DNA of 9,195 nt. Origin: Candidatus Daviesbacteria bacterium RIFCSPLOWO2_02_FULL_41_8. Lineage in GTDB: Bacteria; Patescibacteriota; Microgenomatia; Daviesbacterales; UBA10151. The notes under the pieces were generated by a model. That model saw nothing but the letters and a program-made list of their open reading frames with translations, was not told the origin of the DNA and made no database searches. Positions 1-7,871 of this stretch are shown here, piece by piece (positions within the stretch are counted from its first letter, which is position 1; each line of letters starts with the position of its first letter). The DNA lies in assembly GCA_001777455.1 (NCBI GenBank), contig MFDZ01000004.1, forward strand, positions 1 to 9,195, given 5' to 3'. A program made the translations under genes and the position numbers.

Positions 1-1828
1 ATGGGTTGACTAAATTAGCATTGGTAATTGAGGAATTAGGTAAAGATAATCCTGAGGTAACCGTTAGAGATCCGCCTATCCCGACATTACCGGTAGTTTG
101 TAGCTGGAAGGTTGGATTAGTAATCCCTATTCCCACATTACCCCCTGAGTTCCAAATTACGGAGGAGTTAGTTAGGGAAGAGGTGGAATCAAAAACCGGA
201 ATATATCCGGCAGTTCCGGAACCGCTCAATCCGCCTACTCCAGCAACGGAAGTCCAGGTAGCCAGGCCATTGCTGTCAGAAGTTAAGACTTTTAAGTTGC
301 CCGGACTGCCGCCGGTGATTTTAATTTGTCCGGCTACTTCTAAAGCCGCTCCGGGAGAGGTGGTGCCGATGCCGACATTACCAAAGACTGCCAGGCCTAA
401 ACTTGGAAAAACAATTGATGAACTGCCGGTGTAGCCAATCCCGACATTGCCTGAAACCGCCAAAGAGGAAGAAAGAGTAGTAGCGCCAGTTACATCAAGA
501 GTTGACGACAAAGTTGTAGCTCCCGTCACTGCCAGAGTGGAAGAGAGCGTAGTAGCGCCGGAAATTGTTAGTGTTCCGCTTAACGAAATAGAATCTTTTA
601 AGGCCAAGGTGGTTGATTCTCCCAGTTTAATATCCCCGCCGCCGGTTAAATTAGTACCGGCCGTGACTGTAATTTTAGCATTGGTTAGGGCGGAGGCAGG
701 GATATTGGTTATGGTATTACTACTGCCGGAGATTGTTTTGTTGGTAATGGTTTGGGTAGCACTGTCTAAGAGAACAGTGCCGGTGGCGTTGGGCAAGGTG
801 ATGGTTTGAGCAGTAGTTGGAGTCCAGGTCAAGGTTCCGGTTGCGCCTCCGGATTGGAACACCAGTTGGTCTTTTACGGCTGATAGGTTCAAGGCATTGA
901 AAGTAGGGGAAGCGGCAGTTGATACATCCTGATCCAGTAAAGCATCATTTGTTACAGTCAAAGTGGTATTTCCTGAGGTTAAAACAAAAGTATTAGCTGA
1001 TGGGGTGGCCTCCAGAGAGAGGTTGTTTACGTTGTCACGGACAAAAAGCGAGCCGTTAATTTGGGTATCAGAGTTAATCTCTAAAACCTGAGAACTGGCC
1101 ACTGCGGCCAGGACACTGGAGTTGTTAGTTTTATTGTCTGCCATAGGTGGCGGGTTATCGGGCGGTATAAGCGAAGCTTGCAACCCTTCGGTCTCGAATC
1201 CCCACTCTTTAGCTTTTACCGGAGAAACTGCAGCCACTGTTACTTCTGCTAATTCGTAAAACGGAAACAACAATAATGAGGCTGTTTTATTTTTGAAAAA
1301 ATCCTGAGTGGCTTTGGGCTGAATTAGGTAGGAGGCTATAATGGAGACGGTCAGGAATAAGGTAACGGCAGATAAAAGAGCAGAGCCGATTAAGAATTTG
1401 GTGAAGAGAGTCTTTTTGAACAGTCCTGTCCAGTCATTTTGGTTTTCCTCTTTGTCATTCTGGAAGCCCGAAGGGCTGAAAGAATCTTTGAGAGAGATCC
1501 TATCGCTTCGCTCCAGGATGACAGAAGGGGAAACAGGGGTGACAGGAGAAGAAACACTGTCAGAAGCTTTTCTTAATAATTCTTCCGTACTGGATGATCC
1601 ACTTTGATAGATTTCATCTGCATAGGTTTGAATGGAGGGATTAATTTCTTTTAAAGCTGAAATGTGGTAAAGCCTGGTTCCGCCTGGAGTCCTGACAGTG
1701 GAAATTTTTCCTGTCTTTTCCCATCTGCGCAGAGTGTCGATGGAAACGCCTAAAGCCTGGGCTGCCTGGCCAATTTTGAGGAAAGAGGGATCAACTTTTA
1801 TTCTTTTTTTCGCAGACGGGTTTTGCAT
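1..1828 (-). CDS. Membrane-anchored MerR-type HTH protein with tail-fibre-like ectodomain (partial, runs off the left edge)
   Basis: I translated 609 codons with no stop; the C-terminus lies outside the window. Residues about 15-62 form a MerR/excisionase-type winged helix (LKIGQAAQALGVSIDTLRRW, then TPGGTRLY). A Ser/Pro-rich charged linker follows to about 135, then one hydrophobic segment at about 144-169 preceded by lysines (KKTLFTKF), so the HTH should be cytoplasmic and the rest outside. The ectodomain is Ser/Thr/Gly/Asn-rich, with three 12-residue repeats (ATTLSSTLAVTG type, 425-460) and GNVGIGTTSP and NVGIG motifs typical of phage tail-fibre and endosialidase-chaperone proteins. ATG at 1828 is chosen because an in-frame TGA lies shortly upstream and the HTH starts right after it. 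A 69-bp dispersed repeat is read through in the linker. The domain order is clear from sequence; a role as a membrane-bound one-component regulator or adhesin is inference. Whether the C-terminus carries an S74 peptidase or another domain cannot be seen. Confidence 0.85.
   Translation of the reverse strand, partial: MQNPSAKKRIKVDPSFLKIGQAAQALGVSIDTLRRWEKTGKISTVRTPGGTRLYHISALKEINPSIQTYADEIYQSGSSSTEELLRKASDSVSSPVTPVSPSVILERSDRISLKDSFSPSGFQNDKEENQNDWTGLFKKTLFTKFLIGSALLSAVTLFLTVSIIASYLIQPKATQDFFKNKTASLLLFPFYELAEVTVAAVSPVKAKEWGFETEGLQASLIPPDNPPPMADNKTNNSSVLAAVASSQVLEINSDTQINGSLFVRDNVNNLSLEATPSANTFVLTSGNTTLTVTNDALLDQDVSTAASPTFNALNLSAVKDQLVFQSGGATGTLTWTPTTAQTITLPNATGTVLLDSATQTITNKTISGSSNTITNIPASALTNAKITVTAGTNLTGGGDIKLGESTTLALKDSISLSGTLTISGATTLSSTLAVTGATTLSSTLDVTGATTLSSSLAVSGNVGIGYTGSSSIVFPSLGLAVFGNVGIGTTSPGAALEVAGQIKITGGSPGNLKVLTSDSNGLATWTSVAGVGGLSGSGTAGYIPVFDSTSSLTNSSVIWNSGGNVGIGITNPTFQLQTTGNVGIGGSLTVTSGLSLPNSSITNANLVNP
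449..556 (-). repeat. Three tandem 36-bp (12-residue) repeats in the fibre ectodomain
   Basis: Three consecutive copies encode ATTLSSTLAVTG, ATTLSSTLDVTG and ATTLSSSLAVSG, residues 425-460 of the membrane-anchored HTH protein, leading directly into NVGIG. The DNA copies are diverged but recognisable. Such short beta-strand repeats are usual in fibrous surface and phage tail proteins and probably form rungs of a trimeric or beta-solenoid shaft; that structural role is inferred. Confidence 0.7.
1454..1522. repeat. 69-bp palindromic dispersed repeat inside a coding region
   Basis: The element is bounded by near-perfect terminal inverted repeats (GTCATTCTGGA and TCCAGGATGAC, 10 of 11 matching). 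It contains a small hairpin, AGCCC-GAA-GGGCT, at 1465-1477. It is 69 bp, exactly 23 codons, and is read in frame as residues from about 102 to 124 of the HTH protein linker (VILERSDR to GFQND). Its sequence type, with 'agcccgaagggct' and 'gcgaagcgata' blocks between GTCAT ends, resembles small REP/MITE-like repeats common in CPR and other genomes. That family resemblance is from memory, not from a search. Confidence 0.75.
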
Positions 1829-1853
1829 AGATATTGCTCGGCTCCGTCTGCCT

Positions 1854-1922
1854 CAAATCTATGTAAATCTGCTTACTTGCATAGATTTGTAATTCCATCG
1901 TACATAGGTTTGCATAGGTTTG
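1854..1922. promoter_or_regulatory. Cluster of 10-bp CATAGRTTTG sites, likely operator
   Basis: Plus-strand copies are CATAGGTTTG at 1903-1912 and again at 1913-1922 (exact tandem), CATAGATTTG at 1880-1889, and the inverted CAAATCTATG at 1854-1863. The last two form a perfect 10-bp inverted repeat with a 16-bp gap. A degenerate copy (CATAGATATTG, 1826-1836) covers the start codon, and an exact CATAGGTTTG recurs inside the gene at 1621-1630. The tandem pair fills the -35/-10 spacer. The nearest DNA-binding protein is the one this promoter drives, so autoregulation is the natural inference. MerR family members are known to act at promoter spacers. Confidence 0.6.
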
Positions 1923-1926
1923 TCAA
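1897..1926 (-). promoter_or_regulatory. Sigma-70-type promoter of the membrane HTH gene
   Basis: On the minus strand there is a perfect -35 box TTGACA (1926-1921), an 18-bp spacer and a -10 box TACGAT (1902-1897, 4 of 6 to consensus). AT-rich sequence lies just upstream of the -35 box. A start of transcription near 1890 would leave a leader of about 60 nt before the ATG at 1828. The spacer consists almost wholly of two tandem copies of a 10-bp repeat, so binding there should block or remodel the promoter. The prediction rests on sequence match only. Confidence 0.55.
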
Positions 1927-2020
1927 GGGTTATTATAATAGAACTCTTAAATATATATAATGCTTGGAGAAAATTGGCGAAAATTTAGTAAAAGGGGAGT
2001 AGAACAAACTAGATCACTTG

Positions 2021-2151
2021 TTCGGAAATATCAGAAGAAATCAGATAAGATCAGAATAAATCAGATTACAGATATATCGGAAAAATCAGATATTCTGACT
2101 TTGTCTGGCACTCTGATCTATCCGATACACCGATACTCCGATTTTATCTGA
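2021..2151. repeat. Phased ATCAGA hexamer array facing inverted copies
   Basis: On the plus strand ATCAGA starts at 2030, 2040, 2050 and 2060, exactly 10 bp apart, followed by ATCGGA at 2076 and ATCAGA at 2085. Inverted versions follow: TCTGAT 2112, TCCGAT 2121, ACCGAT 2129, TCCGAT 2137 and TCTGAA 2147. Segments 2076-2090 and 2112-2126 are mirror arms (two 6-bp matches around a 3-base mismatch) with a 21-base loop, and the outer arms pair imperfectly. The right end overlaps the last codons and stop of atpC. No T-tract follows, so it is not a standard intrinsic terminator. A 10-bp period is incompatible with coding and matches one helical turn. Function is unknown: possible protein-binding array, RNA hairpin or processing site. 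Together with the operator region it fills the gap of about 315 bp between atpC and the HTH gene. Confidence 0.6.
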
Positions 2152-2425
2152 ATTTAGTCTGGGGTTGAATGTATGTATAAATATTCACTTTATTTTCCAT
2201 TGTCACAATGATGGCCAGGGGAAATTTAAAAGTTTGGGGTTTTTGCCCCGCCGTGGCGGGACGGACAAGTATAGGGGAGTTTTCCACCAGGGTTATAAAA
2301 TTGGCGTGTTGAGGCAATATATCAAAATTACCCATTGTATTTTTAGAGCTGACAGAGTTAGCCTCGACATCAAGGATTAATTGTTGGGGAGATATTATTC
2401 GGACATGTAGGGTAGGGTTTGGCAT
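2144..2425 (-). CDS. atpC: F-type ATP synthase epsilon subunit, N-terminal domain only
   Basis: The 93-residue product matches the epsilon beta-sandwich domain: LHVRIISPQQLILDVEANSV at the start, then GNFDILPQHANFITLVE, equivalent to the GELGIYPGHAPLL region of the E. coli protein. This subunit sits on the F1 central stalk with gamma. The usual C-terminal helical hairpin (about 45 further residues) is absent: the frame stops soon after NKVNIYTY, at the edge of the hexamer array. Residues about 54-63 (VRPATAGQKP) are encoded by a small palindrome and look like a loop insertion. It lies 116 bp after atpD, the gap being mostly an 88-bp repeat. Assignment rests on position after atpD and domain pattern. 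Loss of the inhibitory helices would be expected to remove epsilon-type inhibition of ATP hydrolysis (inference). Confidence 0.85.
   Translation of the reverse strand: MPNPTLHVRIISPQQLILDVEANSVSSKNTMGNFDILPQHANFITLVENSPILVRPATAGQKPQTFKFPLAIIVTMENKVNIYTYIQPQTKFR
2247..2260. repeat. GC-rich mini-palindrome within atpC
   Basis: CCCGCC-GT-GGCGGG stands out in an AT-rich gene and encodes part of the loop VRPATAGQKP in the epsilon subunit. Such GC-rich palindromes are common cores of small dispersed repeats. A longer unit, including the flanking 'ggacggac' and 'ttttgc', is possible but cannot be delimited from one copy. Confidence 0.4.
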
Positions 2426-2450
2426 AGCTCAAATTTTACAATACCTATTT

Positions 2451-2538
2451 CGTCATTGCGAGGAGCGAGTTTTCGAGCGACGTGGCAATCTATATTGATT
2501 ACTAATCAAGATTGCTTCGCTAGTCGCTCGCAATGACG
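2451..2538. repeat. 88-bp palindromic dispersed repeat between atpD and atpC
   Basis: Perfect 12-bp terminal inverted repeats (CGTCATTGCGAG and CTCGCAATGACG) bound the element. Inside, CGAGCGAC pairs with GTCGCTCG and GCAATCT with AGATTGC, so the whole element can fold into one long hairpin. It starts 3 bp after the atpD stop and ends 25 bp before the atpC start. The sequence type (CGTCATTGCGAG...GCGACGTGGCAATC) is a widespread REP-like repeat, as I recall it. In the transcript it could stabilise atpD mRNA or reduce read-through into atpC. It lacks a T-tract, so I do not call it a terminator. Confidence 0.85.
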
Positions 2539-2541
2539 TTA

Positions 2542-4274
<1,733 letters not shown>

Positions 4275-4280
4275 GTTTAT

Positions 4281-4309
4281 ATATTACATATATGTTATAC
4301 ATTTGTCAA
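4281..4309 (-). promoter_or_regulatory. Internal antitoxin promoter with palindromic operator
   Basis: On the minus strand, TTGACA (4309-4304), a 17-bp spacer and TAATAT (4286-4281) form a well-spaced sigma-70-type promoter overlapping the toxin stop codon. A perfect 10-bp palindrome ACATATATGT (4286-4295) lies against the -10 box, inside the spacer; it is nearly palindromic to 16 bp. It would transcribe the antitoxin and, as no terminator is visible, atpD and atpC. The palindrome is a plausible site for the HigA-like protein, though short AT-rich palindromes also arise by chance. Confidence 0.5.
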
Positions 4310-4609
4310 TACAGAGATTCTGGCTAATGCGATTTCAATCTCTTTCTGAGGTGTTTTTTGTGATTTCTTAATAAAAGCATGGACAATTACTGCTTGATTT
4401 TGGTAGAAAAAATAGAAAATGCGTACTTCTTGTTGTCCTCTAACACGCAATTCATAGAGATTAGACAAAAGTTTTTTCGAATACGGCATACCTATCATAT
4501 TGCCAAAAGTTACAAGTAGTTTAATCAGTCGAAAAGCTTTATTAGAAGAAGATTGCTCTAAAGAAAGTAAATAAGTTTTTGTTTTTACATCTAAAAAAAC
4601 AACATTCAT
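4295..4609 (-). CDS. RelE/HigB-like toxin (phage Gp49-like family)
   Basis: The product is 104 residues. The central and C-terminal part carries the family pattern MPYSKKL...LYELRVRGQQEVRIFYFF, then AVIVHAFIKKSQKTPQKEIE and ALAR, as in Gp49-like/HigB ribosome-dependent mRNA interferases. These have a compact RelE fold, with basic residues in the strands and in the 'FxKKxxKTP' loop thought to act on mRNA. It precedes an XRE antitoxin by 20 bp. Upstream (4610-4713) is a short intergenic stretch with at best a weak promoter (TTGTAA-N15-TAAAAT), so the toxin may be transcribed mainly by read-through or poorly. The N-terminus is less conserved. Family call is confident; toxicity is inferred. Confidence 0.88.
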   Translation of the reverse strand: MNVVFLDVKTKTYLLSLEQSSSNKAFRLIKLLVTFGNMIGMPYSKKLLSNLYELRVRGQQEVRIFYFFYQNQAVIVHAFIKKSQKTPQKEIEIALARISVLTNV

Positions 4610-4713
4610 ATCTTCATTTTAACATTTTTTAAACGGTTACAACTCTACCTCGGAGGAGTCATGGCTTCTCCGCGAAAATCTGCTCCCGGATCCGTGTTAA
4701 TCATTGTCTTAAT

Positions 4714-7281
4714 CTAATTCCCAATCCTAACATTCCCTCTAATGTAGGTAGAGCCGTTAAAGTGGGGGTTTACGTTGCCAGGGTAGCCTCCCCAGCAGGT
4801 GCCATTATTGCCACCGTTCCTGCTTGTTCCATCCAGGGTGATGGAAAGGGAAGTCCCGTCACAGGCCCCGTCCTGGACAAAAGCATAGGTAATAGCAGAG
4901 GTGCCTTGTTTGTTGATGATCCATTGTGTCATAGGGGTGGCGGAGCCTAAATTAACTGGATTATTGGCAGTGCCGGTAACAGTGAACAAGCCATTTATCC
5001 GGAAGGTTTTGCCAGCCCCGAATTTTAGGATTTTTGATGCAGTTGTTGAGGTTAAGTTATAGAAAGTTATACCGGAAGTGCCGGTAATAATAGAGTTGGG
5101 AGAAGTCCCCGAGGCATCATTGAAAGTGAAGGTATTATTTCTGGCAGTCATAGTCCCGTTTTGAGTGAAGTTGCCTCCTATGGTTACATTGTATAAAGAT
5201 GCAGTAGCATCAAAAGTCCCGGCAGAAATGGTTAGGGATTTTAGGGTGGTTAGGTCTGCCCCTAGGTTCCAGGTATTGGTGCCACTGGTGGAATTTAAGG
5301 TTAAATTGGAATAGCTCCAGTTAGGCAGGGTGTAGGAGGTAGAACCGCTACCGGTAAATGTGACTGTAGAACCAGAATTTAATGTTGGGGTAGTATAAGT
5401 TTCCCCACCCTGGAGTTGAAAATTCCCCCCGTTTGCTACAGTTAAGGATGAACAAACTAAATTATAGCTAGCCAAACTTAAAGTGCCTGAGGTGATATTA
5501 CAAGCCTGTCCGGTAGAGGTAGTGCCTGTATTTAAACTATTGGCCAAAGTGACAGTCCCCGAGGTTTTATTGACAGTAAAGAGAGAGACAAAAGTGCCGG
5601 TAGACCTGGTATAAGTTTGGTTAGAAGAACCTGTCATAGCCACTGTTAAATTCCCTCCCCCAAAAGCAGTATTGGCATTTTGGGTAAAGTTGCCGGTGAC
5701 AGAAAGGGTATAGGCAGAGGCAGGATTGGACATGGTTCCTTGGGTGAGGGTAAAGTTGCCTACTGTGCAGTTACTGGTAAGGGTATTGGTAACCCCTGAG
5801 CTGCCTTTATTGATGGTTAGGCCGTTAAGAGTTGCTGATCCACAGCTAAGACTCATATTGGTACTGCTATCCAAGGTAACAGTTCCGGAATTGGCATTAA
5901 AGGTTCCACCTGAAACAGTAAAACTGCCGGCTACTGTCATGGTGCCGGATGGGGCAGTGAAGGTGCCGGAAGAAAGGGCAAAATTGTTATTTAAGTCGAC
6001 TGTAGTATAAGAACCAAGGTTAAGTGTGGCACCAGCTACAGTAAAAGCATTGCCAACCACTAAACTATTAAATCCAGACAAGCTTGCTCCTGAGTTTAGG
6101 GTAATGGTATTTACATAACCGCCATTAGCAAAAGTTAGTGTTCCAGTTCCACTTAAAGTGCCGTTAAGAATAAGATTTGCACTAGTTCCAGCAAGGGTTA
6201 CTGTTGGGGATGCACCTAAAGGTAGGTTACAGTTACTGCCTATAGTCAGGGTGCCATTGGTACTTTTGTTAATCACTACGGTATTAAAAGAAGCATTATT
6301 ACAAGAGAGGGTGGAGCTTGGAGCTCCACTAAAAGTTAGGGTTGGTGGTGCAGTAAAAGAGCCTGATGAAATAGTAAAATTAGCTTGAAGTGTAACTCCA
6401 CTAGAGTAACTACTAAAATCAGTTGTCGCACCAGCAATTATAACACCCATATTGCTTGTAAATCCTGTAAACCCAGAAAGAACAGCTCCCGAGTTCATTG
6501 TGAAGGTATTACCACTAACATTACTGGAAATAGTTAATGTTCCAGTTCCACTTAAAGTGCCGTTAAGAATAAGGTTTCCATTAGTTCCATTTAGGGTTAC
6601 TGTTGGGGATGCACCTAAAGGTAGGTTACAATCGCTTCCTACAGTAAAAGTATTATTGCTATTTCTGTTAATTATTACAGTATTAAAGGTGACGTTGTTA
6701 CAGGCAATCGTGGTGCCAGCAGTAAAAGTAACTGTTCCACTATTGGCACTAAAGATTGGACTGCCTGAGATTGTAAAAGTAGTCCAGGCAATGGTCATAG
6801 TTCCGGAGGTAGAAGTAAAGGTACCACCTGTTAAAGAATAGGAGCCATTGATGGTAATGGTGCCGGAGCCTCCGGTGAAGGTGCCGGCTGATTGGGAGTA
6901 GTTGCCTGTACCTATGGTAATAGTAGAAGTCCCCTGGGTAATTATGCCGGTATAGGCATTGGTGGTGGCGCTGATAAGGATCCCTCCGCCAGTTCCTGAT
7001 ACATCAATATTGGTATCAATAGTGACATTTTTAGTGAGGCCAGAGGCACAAGAAGCACTACCAAAAGTGGCTAAATTGGTGGTATTGCCGGAAACTCCCG
7101 GGGCTACCCCCAAAGACCAGTTGGCAGTTTCTGACCAGTTTTCAGTAGCCCCTGCCCCTGTCCAGCAATTAGTGGCAGCTTGAACATACTTAAAATAGAC
7201 AAAAGCGGAAAGGGAAAGAAGGACTAGAAAAACGACAATGAGTCGGATGGGTTTTACGTGTCTGATGGGTCTAATGCTCAT
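4714..7281 (-). CDS. Large secreted or surface beta-repeat protein with signal peptide
   Basis: The 855-residue product begins with a basic N-terminus, a hydrophobic core (about 13-30) and a likely signal peptidase site after VQA (residue 35). A CWTGAGATENWSETANWS motif follows, a pattern common at the start of bacterial surface and autotransporter-like passenger repeats. Most of the rest is Ser/Thr/Gly/Asn-rich beta-strand repeats (NGTLSGTGTLT, SGTFTAPSGTMTVAG), suggesting a beta-helix or beta-solenoid. About ten cysteines are scattered through it. One 133-residue unit is duplicated. The C-terminus (GGNNGTCWGGYPG to YIRGNVRIGN) has no LPXTG motif or membrane anchor, so the mode of attachment is unknown. 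The start overlaps the preceding gene by 11 bp, suggesting translational coupling to an ATP synthase transcript. An adhesin or cell-envelope role is inference. Confidence 0.9.
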   Translation of the reverse strand: MSIRPIRHVKPIRLIVVFLVLLSLSAFVYFKYVQAATNCWTGAGATENWSETANWSLGVAPGVSGNTTNLATFGSASCASGLTKNVTIDTNIDVSGTGGGILISATTNAYTGIITQGTSTITIGTGNYSQSAGTFTGGSGTITINGSYSLTGGTFTSTSGTMTIAWTTFTISGSPIFSANSGTVTFTAGTTIACNNVTFNTVIINRNSNNTFTVGSDCNLPLGASPTVTLNGTNGNLILNGTLSGTGTLTISSNVSGNTFTMNSGAVLSGFTGFTSNMGVIIAGATTDFSSYSSGVTLQANFTISSGSFTAPPTLTFSGAPSSTLSCNNASFNTVVINKSTNGTLTIGSNCNLPLGASPTVTLAGTSANLILNGTLSGTGTLTFANGGYVNTITLNSGASLSGFNSLVVGNAFTVAGATLNLGSYTTVDLNNNFALSSGTFTAPSGTMTVAGSFTVSGGTFNANSGTVTLDSSTNMSLSCGSATLNGLTINKGSSGVTNTLTSNCTVGNFTLTQGTMSNPASAYTLSVTGNFTQNANTAFGGGNLTVAMTGSSNQTYTRSTGTFVSLFTVNKTSGTVTLANSLNTGTTSTGQACNITSGTLSLASYNLVCSSLTVANGGNFQLQGGETYTTPTLNSGSTVTFTGSGSTSYTLPNWSYSNLTLNSTSGTNTWNLGADLTTLKSLTISAGTFDATASLYNVTIGGNFTQNGTMTARNNTFTFNDASGTSPNSIITGTSGITFYNLTSTTASKILKFGAGKTFRINGLFTVTGTANNPVNLGSATPMTQWIINKQGTSAITYAFVQDGACDGTSLSITLDGTSRNGGNNGTCWGGYPGNVNPHFNGSTYIRGNVRIGN
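6139..6639 (-). repeat. 399-bp internal duplication in the surface protein gene
   Basis: Segments 6139-6240 and 6538-6639 match at a constant offset of 399 bp (133 codons). They include identical blocks of about 36 bp (starting tgttccagttccacttaaag) and 38 bp (starting agggttactgttggggatgc). Both encode CNLPLGASPTVTL and LILNGTLSGTGTLT. Weaker similarity extends to about 6310 and 6709. The DNA identity points to a recent duplication or ongoing repeat conversion compared with the rest of the gene. Confidence 0.75.
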
Positions 7282-7864
7282 TTTTAAAAGCTAAACGTTT
7301 CTTGAAAAGATTTTCCCTGAAACCGCCGGTTTTTGCAAACCTTTCTTCTAATCCTTTCAAAAACCTGTCCATTAAAAAGCCTTGCTTAATACAAAGTGTA
7401 ATTAAAAGATTGGCAAAAGCCTCAGGGTCAGAAAATTTAATCCCATTGGACTCCTGAGACTCATAAGTCACATGGGGCCCATGGGGGTCAATGAGTATGG
7501 CCCGGAGCCAGAGAACCCGAGGGTCGTTTTTATCCCAGACCTTCAGGCCTTTTTTAAAGAGAAAATCCTGGTAATCTTCGACGAGCTCCCCATAACTAGC
7601 CCTGGACACTCCGGAGAGCTTTAGGTTGCTTTCTACAGAGTTTTCTAAAGATCCTTCTACTAAGTCTTGTTTACCGGATCTGGCAGCCTGTTCCATTTGA
7701 TCAAAAGTCCGGGAAAATTTAGAGATATAAAGGCCTAGGAAGATACTATTAAGGTTATAAATCTCTACCGCTAACCAATAAACAAGGGTGTTTTTAATTC
7801 CCCCTGCTTTTTTATCATGAGACTCATTAGACTCATTGTTTTTACTACTGCTCATAGGACTCAT
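7271..7864 (-). CDS. Hypothetical protein between atpG and the surface protein gene
   Basis: I do not recognise this 197-residue protein. It has a polar Ser/Asn/Lys N-terminus (about 1-25), one moderately hydrophobic segment (NTLVYWLAVEIYNLNSIFLG, about 26-45) and then a charged, probably helical remainder with SRASYGELVEDYQDFLFKKG and KNDPRVLWLRAILIDPHGPH. No catalytic motif is evident. It starts 7 bp after the atpG stop and ends 11 bp inside the surface protein gene, so it should be co-translated with both. The position could mean a helper for export or anchoring of the surface protein, or an accessory factor for the ATP synthase; nothing in the sequence decides. ATG at 7864 is used; an in-frame ATG at 7855 is an equally possible start. 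The tight junctions and long open frame support it being real. Confidence 0.8.
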   Translation of the reverse strand: MSPMSSSKNNESNESHDKKAGGIKNTLVYWLAVEIYNLNSIFLGLYISKFSRTFDQMEQAARSGKQDLVEGSLENSVESNLKLSGVSRASYGELVEDYQDFLFKKGLKVWDKNDPRVLWLRAILIDPHGPHVTYESQESNGIKFSDPEAFANLLITLCIKQGFLMDRFLKGLEERFAKTGGFRENLFKKRLAFKNEH

Positions 7865-7871
7865 AAATCTT

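Noticed and set aside
449..556. CRISPR-like direct repeats
   Set aside because: The repeats are contiguous, coding and without spacers; they encode a 12-residue protein repeat. The ATCAGA array likewise has no spacers.
6..809. Plus-strand open frames of 142 and 120 codons
   Set aside because: They are antisense to the fibre ectodomain, rich in Pro/Val/Leu as expected from the reverse of Thr/Gly/Asn repeats. The minus frame is open for 609 codons with clear domains.
1934..1939. TATAAT on the plus strand as a divergent promoter
   Set aside because: No acceptable -35 box at the right distance and no plus-strand gene downstream. It is better read as AT-rich sequence upstream of the minus-strand TTGACA.
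1960..2151. 63-codon plus-strand open frame
   Set aside because: It is built from the 10-bp ATCAGA repeats, whose period does not fit codons. There is no homology-like pattern and no ribosome site.
4651..4672. Hairpin CGGAGGAGT-CATG-GCTTCTCCG in the gap after the surface gene
   Set aside because: On the minus strand, where the genes are, two pairs become mismatches and no T-tract follows, so it is not supported as a terminator.
5726..7183. Plus-strand open frames opposite the 855-residue surface gene
   Set aside because: They show the same Pro/Val/Leu-rich antisense pattern, no domain, and lie within a well-supported minus-strand gene.
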